Counted from the first letter of the stretch, positions 1 to 5,062 are shown. The stretch: DNA of 5,602 nt from Nitrospirota bacterium (GCA_005877855.1 VBOF01000238.1:1-5602), one strand, 5' to 3'. The notes: generated from the letters alone by a model not told the origin. Translations and numbers: made by a program.

Positions 1-618
1 ACCTACGAGATCATGCGGCCTGAGTCGGTCGGACTCGGCAAGAGCACGCTGGTCATGGGCAAGCTCTCCGGCCGGCACGCCTTCCGGCAGCGGCTGGAGG
101 AGCTCGGCTTCAAGCCGACCGAGGAGGAGCTCAACCGGGCGTTCGAGCGGTTCAAGCGGCTGGCCGACCAGAAGAAGGAAGTGTACGAGGAGGACCTGGA
201 GGCCATCATCAGCGAGGAGTTGCAGACGATCCCGGAGACCTACCGGCTGAAGTCGCTCTATGTCGAGAGCGGGACCGACAAGACGCCGACGGCGCGGATC
301 GAGCTGGAGATCGACGGGCAGATCATGCAGCAGACCGGCACAGGCGACGGCCCGGTGGATGCCGCCTACCGCACCATTGCGGCCATGACGAAGACCAAGA
401 GCACGCTGGTGACGTACGCCGTCAAGGCCATCACGGGCGGGACGGACGCGCAGGGCGAGGTGATGGTACGGGTGGAAGAAGGGCCGAAGACGGTGACGGG
501 GCACGGCGCCGACACCGACATCATCGTGGCATCCGCCAAGGCCTACCTGAACGCGCTGAACAAGCTCGCCTACTGGAAGTCGCGCAAGGACGACGCGCCC
601 AAGATCCACTACATCTGA
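1..618 (+). CDS. leuA: 2-isopropylmalate synthase, C-terminal part (5' end outside window)
   Basis: LeuA condenses acetyl-CoA with 2-oxoisovalerate to give 2-isopropylmalate, the first committed step of leucine synthesis, in the cytosol. Only the last 205 codons are present and the frame is open from base 1. The start shows the end of the catalytic/linker region: TYEIMRPESVG, then GKLSGRHAF, the family's conserved GKxSGRHAF segment. After a helical linker rich in Glu and Lys comes the regulatory (leucine-binding LeuA dimer) domain, from about residue 77 to the end, with the conserved patches GTGDGPVDAAYR and HGADTDIIVASAKAYLNALNKL. The stop is TGA at 616-618. Codon use is strongly G/C at third positions. 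The next gene begins 55 bases downstream with no clear terminator between them. The paralogues homocitrate synthase and citramalate synthase are less likely given the close match to LeuA-type C-terminal motifs. Confidence 0.95.
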   Translation, partial: TYEIMRPESVGLGKSTLVMGKLSGRHAFRQRLEELGFKPTEEELNRAFERFKRLADQKKEVYEEDLEAIISEELQTIPETYRLKSLYVESGTDKTPTARIELEIDGQIMQQTGTGDGPVDAAYRTIAAMTKTKSTLVTYAVKAITGGTDAQGEVMVRVEEGPKTVTGHGADTDIIVASAKAYLNALNKLAYWKSRKDDAPKIHYI

Positions 619-626
619 TTAGAGTG

Positions 627-662
627 ATCCGGCCTTAGACTCAAAACACTGTAACGCCGGAT
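627..662 (+). repeat. Small inverted repeat between leuA and the radical SAM gene
   Basis: ATCCGGC at 627-633 is perfectly complementary to GCCGGAT at 656-662, with a 22-base loop. Two G-T pairs could extend the stem toward the GGAG ribosome binding site at 664-667. No T-tract follows, so it is a poor intrinsic terminator. It could mildly affect translation of the next gene, or be chance in GC-rich DNA. Confidence 0.3.
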
Positions 663-673
663 TGGAGCTTCTC

Positions 674-1750
674 ATGCGTATCTTCTTGATTCACGTCCGC
701 GACCCTCAATTTTACGCGCTTCCGGCGGTGACCCGCGCGACCAATGGGAATATTCGAGTGATGGGATTCCCTCCCATCGGCATCATGTCGCTCTCTGCTG
801 TGCTCAAGCGCGCAGGGCACGAGTGCTTTATGTTCGACCAAGCGAATCCGGAAACGCCCAACGAAGTCATCATCGAAGAGATACACAGACTCCAACCGGT
901 TCTCGTGGGGCTCAGTTTCTTGAGTACCACCAGTTATCCCTATGCGAAGATTCTCGCCCGGCAGATCCGCGCCGCGGATGCACACGTGCGTCTGGCGTTT
1001 GGTGGCGTGTTCGCGACGCTCAACGCCCAACTGATCAAACTCCAGTGCCCTGAAGTGGATTTTGTCTGCCGTGGTGATGGTGAACAGCTCATTCTCGATC
1101 TGATGGAGCATCTGGACGATCCGGAGGACGTCGGAGGGCTGACCTGGGCGAAGGACGGCCACGTCATGCACAACCCTAACCGCCTGATGGAGAGCAATCT
1201 CGATCAGTGGCCGTTCCCGGATCGCGACAGTCTGCCGTTGGATTTTGTCGAGGCGATGCCCCTCGATGTGCCCGCGGTCTTGTCCATGGAGCGCTTCACG
1301 AGCATGCAGACCTCACGTGGGTGCCCTTGGCCCTGCGTGTTCTGTGACATCCCGATCTTCAATGAGGGGAAGTGGCGCTCCCGCAGTCCGCAGCACGTCG
1401 TGGACGAGTTCACTCACCTCCAGCAGCTCGGATACGGCGCGGTCGCCTTCGTCGATGATCACTTTCTTCTTCAGCCCAAGCGGATCGCAGCGATCTGCAA
1501 GGGCATCAACGATAGGGGGATCGCGATCCACTGGAGCTGCGAGGGGCGGGTAGACTCGGTGGCGCAGCATTTGTTCCCCGCCATGGCCAAGGCTGGCGGA
1601 GGTCGAGACCGCGGTCATGAACGCCAAGCAAGCAGGGATCGATATCGTGCACGGGTTTTTTGTCGTCGGGAATCCGGACGAGACCGTCGAGGATATGCGC
1701 GCCACCTTCAGGTTTGCGTCCACGCTCCGCCTGGACACCTTCGGGTTTAA
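674..1750 (+). pseudogene. B12-binding-domain radical SAM protein, N-terminal part of a broken gene
   Basis: The start is ATG 674, with GGAG at 664-667 and a 6-base spacer. Residues 1 to about 150 look like a cobalamin-binding domain: the segment FPPIGIMSLSAVLKRAGH, a GG turn at residues 110-111 and RGDGE at 133-137. The DxHxxG cobalt-ligating motif is not visible, as in many members of this group. The radical SAM core follows, with the iron-sulfur motif CxxxCxxC at C217, C221 and C224 (GCPWPCVFCD). The frame agrees with the family up to AMAKAG (base 1597). From about residue 309 it is an off-frame tail (Arg- and Gly-rich) ending at 1750. The rest of the family sequence continues in the +1-shifted frame from about 1593 and is listed separately. 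The GxESG-type SAM-contacting strand expected after AMAKAG is absent from both frames, so the product is probably non-functional. The substrate cannot be told. An assembly error is an alternative explanation. Confidence 0.8.
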
Positions 1751-2240
1751 CCGGCTGTGCGTCTACCGCGGCACACCACTCTGGCAGGAATACGTGAAGC
1801 GGGGATTGGTGAATGAGCGGATCGACTGGTACAAGTACTTCAAATGTTCGGAGATCGATCCCACCTGCCTCTCCGGCGAGATGATCAACTCGGAGCGTCG
1901 TGCCGGCCTGCGACGGCTGTTTCTGTATAAGCTGACGCATTACCCGGTTCAAACCTTTCGTCTGTTGCGCCGCTTCCTCCGCTACATGCCGGTGCGTGAC
2001 GTCGTGTACCTCATTCTCAAGCCGTTCCTTGGGAAGGGGCGGGGGGCGACGAAGGCTGAAGTGCTGTCGCGCGCCGTTGAACACGGCGCGCTGAAGGATG
2101 CGGCGGCCGAGCTGACGCAGGTGAGTGACGCCCTGCTCGAACATGTGATGAATGAATCGAAGGCCGAACGCCTCAGAATCCAAAGTGAAGCGGACAGGTC
2201 ACGCGAGATCCACCCAAGTAACTCTATGGAAGTGCATTAG
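1617..2240 (+). pseudogene. B12-binding-domain radical SAM protein, C-terminal part in a shifted frame
   Basis: This is the continuation of the radical SAM gene that starts at 674, overlapping its off-frame tail. Family-like sequence in this frame already begins at about base 1593 (LAEVETAVMNAKQAG), upstream of the first ATG at 1617. GGAGG at 1598-1602 is about 14 bases from that ATG, too far for a good ribosome binding site. Both points argue that this is a remnant rather than an independent gene. Recognisable parts are GFFVVGNPDETVEDM (end of the radical SAM barrel), then GFNRLCVYRGTPLWQEY and KYFKCSEIDPTCLSGEM, then a basic, helical C-terminal extension with RLLRRFLRYM, ending at TAG 2238-2240. 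If translated alone it would give 207 residues without the iron-sulfur site, so no radical chemistry is expected. Confidence 0.75.
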
Positions 2241-2302
2241 ATAGAGAGCCGGTCAGATGGCTGTGCTCATTTTGTGCCCAACGCCACCACACTCCAGTTT
2301 AT

Positions 2303-2340
2303 AAAAGGGGACAGGCACCTAGCGGAGCCTGTCCCTCTTT
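2303..2340. terminator. Bidirectional intrinsic terminator / REP-like palindrome
   Basis: GGGACAGGC at 2308-2316 pairs perfectly with GCCTGTCCC at 2327-2335 across a 10-base loop. G2307-T2336 and AAA 2303-2305 with TTT 2338-2340 extend the stem past one mismatch. On the plus strand a T-rich run (TCTTTCTATTT) follows; on the minus strand the stem is followed by TTTTAT. It lies exactly between two convergent genes: the radical SAM remnant ends at 2240, and the minus-strand zinc-ribbon stop codon is at 2341-2343. This placement fits termination in both directions. The sequence also resembles the GGGGACAGGCACC-type palindromes that I recall as dispersed repeats in several bacterial groups. Confidence 0.75.
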
Positions 2341-2652
2341 CTATTTAAACAGCTTGGTAAATCCGCCGAGCAGGCCTGCTTTCTGCGTCACTTGTTCCAG
2401 CTCGCCCGCGTCCAACCAGACCCCCTGGCAGTTCATGCAACGGTCGATCTTCACGCCCTTGTAGTCGATTTCGGAGAGCTGCTGCCCGCACTTGGGACAG
2501 TGCATGTAGTGGAGCTCTTTGAGCTTCTTCTTCTCCTCTTCGGCCATCCTGGCCTGACGAGCCTCGGCTTCTTTCTTCATCCGCTCGATAGCTTGTCTGG
2601 CGAAATACTCTTCTTCTTTCTCGCTGGGTTTTCCCATGGATCCCGTTGCCAT
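2341..2652 (-). CDS. Small coiled-coil plus TFIIB-type zinc-ribbon protein
   Basis: The predicted protein has 103 residues. The chosen start, ATG at 2652-2650, is preceded on the minus strand by GGGAGGT (2665-2659) with a 6-base spacer. The frame is open further upstream, but no other start has such a site and that region overlaps the neighbouring membrane-protein gene. Residues 10-48 are a charged helix rich in Glu, Lys and Arg, probably a coiled coil. Residues 52-85 are a zinc ribbon, with CPKC (C52, C55) and CMNC (C72, C75) followed by QGVWLDAGEL. That is the signature of the zf-TFIIB family of small bacterial proteins, in which four Cys bind one zinc. The tail is hydrophobic-basic (GLLGGFTKLFK). 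The cellular role of this family is not known to me. It lies 22 bases downstream of the membrane-protein gene and is probably co-transcribed with it. The bidirectional terminator starts directly after its stop. Confidence 0.85.
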   Translation of the reverse strand: MATGSMGKPSEKEEEYFARQAIERMKKEAEARQARMAEEEKKKLKELHYMHCPKCGQQLSEIDYKGVKIDRCMNCQGVWLDAGELEQVTQKAGLLGGFTKLFK

Positions 2653-2674
2653 GCTCTTACCTCCCAATTTGATG

Positions 2675-2908
2675 TCAGGGGTCGCGCTTTGCGCCGTGGG
2701 AACGGATCGCCATGTAGACTGAGCGGCCGGCCTGCACGGCGATGTAGACAAACAGCCCGATGAAGACGACATTCCAGCCCATCGCCTGCCACCGTGCGGG
2801 CGAAGGGTTGTGCAGCACCAGCCCGAGGGCAATGTGGCCGCCGAGCCCGAAGCTCAAGGCAAAGATGATCCATTCCCGGGCGATGGTCGCCTTGCGCGCT
2901 GGAGTCAT
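2675..2908 (-). CDS. Small membrane protein with two predicted transmembrane helices
   Basis: I do not recognise this 77-residue protein at family level. The N-terminus is basic (MTPARKATIARE). Residues 13-32 (WIIFALSFGLGGHIALGLVL) and about 44-61 (GWNVVFIGLFVYIAVQAG) look like two membrane helices joined by a short loop with NPSPARWQ. The tail is basic (RSVYMAIRSHGAKRDP). The positive-inside rule would put both ends in the cytoplasm. The frame stays open up to base 3079, but the extra N-terminus (many His, Asp and Gly, no family-like pattern) looks like untranslated spacer, so ATG 2908-2906 is preferred. Its ribosome binding site is weak: GGGGAAG ends only 2 bases before the ATG, so the start is not certain. 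It is the first gene of a two-gene minus-strand unit with the zinc-ribbon gene 22 bases downstream. Confidence 0.7.
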   Translation of the reverse strand: MTPARKATIAREWIIFALSFGLGGHIALGLVLHNPSPARWQAMGWNVVFIGLFVYIAVQAGRSVYMAIRSHGAKRDP

Positions 2909-3142
2909 GACTTCCCCATACCAGGAATTCTTTGGACTCGTCAAGAAAGCATTACGACCCCCACGATGGCCGGGTATGTCACCCGTGCCCCATTTCTGTA
3001 AGTTCTTGCCTTCATCCGCATCCGGGTTTTCCGCAAAGGACAGAAAATCAGCCTGGTCTTCATGTCTGTGGCCTGGCATCCGGTTTGCGTATGTCCCTAC
3101 TAAGGAAGTGGCTGGCCGAGGCCAGTCAGAAAGGGGGATGCC
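2909..3142. promoter_or_regulatory. Divergent intergenic spacer (presumed promoters for both directions)
   Basis: This gap separates the minus-strand membrane/zinc-ribbon pair from the plus-strand 59-residue gene, so promoters for both should lie here. I could not identify a convincing -35/-10 pair for either side. The only clear structure is the inverted repeat at 3109-3128, listed separately. No RNA gene or coding frame is convincing. Confidence 0.4.
3109..3128. repeat. Palindrome upstream of the 59-residue zinc-ribbon gene
   Basis: CTGGCC at 3112-3117 and GGCCAG at 3120-3125 are perfect inverted arms around GA. A G-T pair (3111/3126) and then G-C and T-A pairs lengthen the dyad to 3109-3128. 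It ends only 2 bases before the AAGGGGG ribosome binding site (3131-3137 region) of the gene starting at 3143. It could be an operator, or an RNA hairpin in the leader. There is no T-tract, so it is not a terminator. Confidence 0.4.
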
Positions 3143-3322
3143 ATGCAGTGCTTACGGTGTCGCGGGTTGATGGTGCAGGACCATTTCTACGATATGTTGG
3201 ATGACAGCGGGCATCTCAGCTTTGTCGGATGGCGATGCGTCTGCTGCGGCAACGTCCTGGATCCGCTGATCCTGAAGCACCAGAGGGGACGGCGCGCGCT
3301 CGTGCTCCAGCTTCTTCATTAG
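3143..3322 (+). CDS. 59-residue zinc-ribbon protein
   Basis: ATG 3143 is preceded by AAGGGGG about 5 bases upstream, and the stop is TAG 3320-3322. The protein begins MQCLRCRGLMVQDHFYD, continues with an acidic patch (DMLDDSGHLSF) and then GWRCVCCGNVLDP, and ends in a basic helix (ILKHQRGRRALVLQLLH). Cys pairs C3/C6 and C32/C35 form a single four-Cys zinc site; C34 is an extra Cys inside the second pair. The CxxCxGLM-to-GWRCxxCG layout is one I associate with small conserved proteins of Nitrospirota, but no function is known to me. The strong ribosome binding site, the ordered CxxC pairs and the conserved-looking GWRC motif make it a real gene despite its small size. It stands alone between the divergent spacer and a 204-base gap before the cupredoxin gene. 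Confidence 0.8.
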   Translation: MQCLRCRGLMVQDHFYDMLDDSGHLSFVGWRCVCCGNVLDPLILKHQRGRRALVLQLLH

Positions 3323-3526
3323 AATTGCCGGCCTCTGGTTGAAAACCACACCTGGTGGCTGAGCCGGTCCATCTTATCAATCTGGCCATCCATCCATCCT
3401 TTTGATTTTCTGAGACATTTTCTAAGCCTTCGGTGGCATCCATTCTGCTTTGCCTCGTAACGTGTCATCGGTCTGGCTGGGTTGAAGAGTGGAGTCACGA
3501 AGGTTATCTTTATAGAAGGAACTCCG
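3323..3526 (+). other. Intergenic gap before the cupredoxin gene
   Basis: This gap contains no convincing gene. A short run of three ATCC units follows GGCC at about 3386-3400, and there is no strong hairpin with a T-tract. The cupredoxin promoter probably lies here. TTGAAG (3482-3487) with TATCTT (3505-3510) has the right 17-base spacing, but would start transcription almost on top of the ribosome binding site, so I do not call it. Confidence 0.4.
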
Positions 3527-3943
3527 ATGTATCTCCTGAGCAAATGTGGTTTGGCAGGTTTCGCGCTGGCTCTCGTGCTCTTCGGCCTGCCTTCGTCGAG
3601 CCCTGCATGGATCTTCGGCGATGTGGTGACGATCGAGCAGTTGAGCTTCCATCCTGATTCGATCAAAGTCCCCGGCGATAGCTTCGCAGTCCTGGTGGTG
3701 CAGAACCGGGAAGAGGCCCCGATTCTGCACGAGGTGACTTCCCAAAACCTCTTTGAATCTGGGACCCTCATTCAGGTTCTGGGAACCGGGCAGATTGAAT
3801 ACAGCGGGAAGCGGGTGTCCCGGATCCTCCTCTATCCTGGAGAGGAAGTGGTGATTTGGTTTTACGCTGAAAAAGGGCGGGCCTACCCGTTCCAGTGTAA
3901 TATCAACGGCCACTCCATGCAGGGGATAATCCGGGCCAGCTGA
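3527..3943 (+). CDS. Exported cupredoxin (type 1 blue-copper protein)
   Basis: ATG 3527 has AGAAGGA at 3514-3520 with a 6-base spacer; an in-frame TTG at 3482 lacks a comparable site. The protein has 138 residues. Residues 1-27 form a Sec-type signal peptide: Lys6, a hydrophobic core from about 8 to 21, then PSSSPA, with likely cleavage after Ala27. The mature part is a single cupredoxin fold. Candidate type 1 copper ligands are His68 (in ILHEV) and the C-terminal loop FQCNINGHSM, with Cys124, His129 and possibly Met131. Such proteins carry single electrons in the periplasm or outer envelope. The Cys-x4-His spacing is usual, but Met follows His by only one residue, where many relatives have it four to five residues on, so the axial ligand is uncertain. 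No partner gene sits next to it. It could feed a terminal oxidase or act in copper handling; the sequence alone does not decide this. Confidence 0.85.
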   Translation: MYLLSKCGLAGFALALVLFGLPSSSPAWIFGDVVTIEQLSFHPDSIKVPGDSFAVLVVQNREEAPILHEVTSQNLFESGTLIQVLGTGQIEYSGKRVSRILLYPGEEVVIWFYAEKGRAYPFQCNINGHSMQGIIRAS

Positions 3944-4058
3944 GCCAGCTTCCGCCGCTCCCATCTCTCTCCCTCATCGGGCTCACTGGCCGCGGTGGAA
4001 ATCATCCCACAGTTAAGGTAGGATGGTGCCGCCAGTGGGAACTGGCAGGAGGGCCATG

Positions 4059-4238
4059 ATGAGTCTCGACCTGCGCACGGGCGAGCCACTGAAAGCGGGG
4101 GCGAGCTATGCGGACCGGCCCTTCGTTGCGCTGCCCGAGGGCGAGCTCTGCGACATCTGCGGCTTCCCCATGCTCGACGTGCATTGCAAGCTGATCTGCC
4201 GCAACTGCGGGTTCATGCGGGATTGTTCGGATCCCTGA
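4059..4238 (+). CDS. 59-residue Cys-rich zinc-ribbon protein
   Basis: AGGAGGG at 4047-4053 is a strong ribosome binding site. ATG 4059 sits 6 bases after its AGGAGG core and is preferred over the adjoining ATG 4056 and the in-frame ATG 4023. The first 30 residues are an unremarkable lead-in (MSLDLRTGEPLKAGASYADR). The core is then CDICGFPMLDVHCK followed by LICRNCGFMRDCSDP at the C-terminus. C31/C34 and C47/C50 make one zinc ribbon, and C43 and C56 are additional conserved-looking Cys. The ending CxxCGF-x-RDCSDP is a pattern I recall from small conserved uncharacterised proteins. The role may be nucleic acid or protein binding, but that is a guess. It is the first gene of a tight three-gene run, with the next gene starting 14 bases after its stop. 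Confidence 0.82.
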   Translation: MSLDLRTGEPLKAGASYADRPFVALPEGELCDICGFPMLDVHCKLICRNCGFMRDCSDP

Positions 4239-4252
4239 GCGGAGAACGCGCC

Positions 4253-4426
4253 ATGGCACCGGAGACCAAGAAACCCAAGCCTGACGATTCTCAGAAGAAG
4301 AAAAAAGAACTCCACGTCGTCCCGCATCCGGAGGAACTCGAAGATATTTCCGAAGAGATGGCGGAGATGTTCGACGAGGAGAGTGTCAAGCACCAGCACG
4401 GCCACGCCGAGCCCGAAGGCGACTGA
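4253..4426 (+). CDS. 57-residue charged protein of unknown function
   Basis: ATG 4253 has GGAG at 4241-4244 with an 8-base spacer. The protein is unrecognised. Residues 1-19 are rich in Lys, Pro and Asp (KKPKPDD, then QKKKKE). Residues 20-46 are a strongly acidic, probably helical segment (HPEELEDISEEMAEMF). The end is HQHGHAEPEGD with three His close together, which could bind a metal ion weakly. There is no signal peptide or membrane segment. It lies between two better-supported genes with 14- and 16-base gaps and follows the same codon style, which supports translation. It may be largely disordered outside the acidic helix. Confidence 0.6.
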   Translation: MAPETKKPKPDDSQKKKKELHVVPHPEELEDISEEMAEMFDEESVKHQHGHAEPEGD

Positions 4427-4442
4427 GTCCCACTTTCCCCGC

Positions 4443-4832
4443 ATGCTCAAGGAGATGATCGAGGAGGTCGCGAAGGCCAACGAGGCCTTTTACGAGGCCT
4501 TCGAGAGCCTCGACATCAAGAAGATGGATGAGGTGTGGGCCAGGGAGGATTACGTGACCTGCATCCATCCCGGCTGGAGCCTGCGGTCCGGCTGGCCGGC
4601 GGTCCGCGACAGCTGGGTCATGATCTTCAACAACACCTTCACGATGCAGTTCCGTCTAACCGACATCATGATCCAGGTGGCGGGCGACGTGGCCTGGGTG
4701 CTCTGCATGGAGAACATCACCAGCAGCACGGACGGCGAGGGGCAGGAGTCGCGCGTGCTCGCGACCAATCTGTATGAGCGGCAGCAGGGGCGGTGGCTGA
4801 TGATCCACCACCACGGCTCCCCGGTGATGTAG
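4443..4832 (+). CDS. NTF2-like / SnoaL-type small domain protein
   Basis: The protein has 129 residues from ATG 4443. It has the layout of the NTF2-like cone-fold family (DUF4440/SnoaL/SgcJ type): an N-terminal helix with ANEAFYEAFESLDIKKMDEVWA, then CIHPGW (40-45), a GWPAVRDSW helix, the strands MQFRLTDIMIQVAGDVAWVLCMENI and RVLATNLYERQQGRWLMIHHHGSPVM. The His-rich end (HHHGSPV) and the IHPGW patch are typical of one bacterial subgroup whose reaction is not established. The start is not certain. No ribosome binding site precedes 4443, and translation may rely on coupling to the gene ending 16 bases upstream. GTG 4383 is in frame but would overlap that gene, and its GAGGAG lies only 1 base away. 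It is the last gene of the three-gene run. Confidence 0.85.
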   Translation: MLKEMIEEVAKANEAFYEAFESLDIKKMDEVWAREDYVTCIHPGWSLRSGWPAVRDSWVMIFNNTFTMQFRLTDIMIQVAGDVAWVLCMENITSSTDGEGQESRVLATNLYERQQGRWLMIHHHGSPVM

Positions 4833-4923
4833 CTAGGCTGCTGACACAAGCCAATGATAAGTCATCACTTTTCTCGCTGGATTCGGGTTCAATAAACCGC
4901 TTGACAGTCGCACCGCAAGCCTC

Positions 4924-4953
4924 TTGACAACCTCGTCGATCTGCTCTTAGCAT
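4924..4953 (+). promoter_or_regulatory. Candidate sigma70-type promoter of the formate dehydrogenase gene
   Basis: TTGACA at 4924-4929 is a perfect -35 element. TAGCAT at 4948-4953 matches four of six bases of a -10 element after an 18-base spacer. Transcription would start near 4960, giving a leader of about 100 bases that includes the inverted repeat at 4981-5014. A second TTGACA lies 23 bases upstream at 4901-4906. The call rests on sequence resemblance only; a nearby TATAAA (4975-4980) has no matching -35. Confidence 0.4.
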
Positions 4954-4980
4954 GCTATCTGTACCCGAACGTGTTATAAA

Positions 4981-5014
4981 CACCATTTTTATTATCCAAT
5001 GGTGATAAAAATGG
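4981..5014 (+). promoter_or_regulatory. AT-rich inverted repeat / alternative hairpin upstream of fdnG
   Basis: CCATTTTTAT at 4983-4992 is perfectly complementary to ATAAAAATGG at 5005-5014. Inner pairs including two G-T pairs extend this to about 14 pairs around the loop CAAT (4997-5000). CACCATT at 4981-4987 can instead pair with AATGGTG at 4998-5004. The two foldings exclude each other. The element sits 48 bases before the start codon, clear of the ribosome binding site at 5050-5055. There is no T-tract after it. It may be an operator or a leader structure. Confidence 0.5.
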
Positions 5015-5062
5015 GAAGGATATGACAACTGTGTAACAACCTGTATGGAAAGGAGAACTGTG

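Noticed and set aside
641..1171. Minus-strand frame of 176 codons opposite the cobalamin-binding domain
   Set aside because: It is opposite a well-supported plus-strand domain and its composition is His- and Arg-rich without any motif.
1506..2183. Long open frame on the minus strand (225 codons) opposite the radical SAM C-terminal part
   Set aside because: The plus strand there carries clear family motifs (GFFVVGNPDET and following). The minus frame has no recognisable domain and is a typical GC-rich shadow.
2915..2944. Minus-strand TTGACG-N18-TATGGG as a promoter for the membrane-protein gene
   Set aside because: The implied transcript start would fall on the start codon, requiring a leaderless message, and the -10 matches only three of six bases.
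2909..3079. N-terminal extension of the membrane protein up to an ATG at 3079
   Set aside because: The extra residues lack a membrane or signal pattern and the composition changes sharply at the internal Met. It is more likely spacer.
2760..3170. Plus-strand frame of 136 codons over the membrane-protein gene and the divergent spacer
   Set aside because: It is the reverse-strand shadow of a two-helix membrane protein, crosses the spacer and overlaps the 59-residue gene. No motif is present.
3422..3964. Minus-strand frame of 180 codons over the cupredoxin gene
   Set aside because: The plus strand encodes a signal peptide and copper ligands with a good ribosome binding site. The minus frame shows no family features.
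4383..4442. GTG 4383 as start of the NTF2-like protein
   Set aside because: It would add 20 Ser/Thr/Pro-rich residues overlapping the upstream gene in another frame, and its GAGGAG is only 1 base from the GTG.
4854..4867. TGAT-N5-ATCA dyad as an FNR site upstream of fdnG
   Set aside because: FNR sites need TTGAT-N4-ATCAA. The spacer is one base too long and the outer bases do not match.
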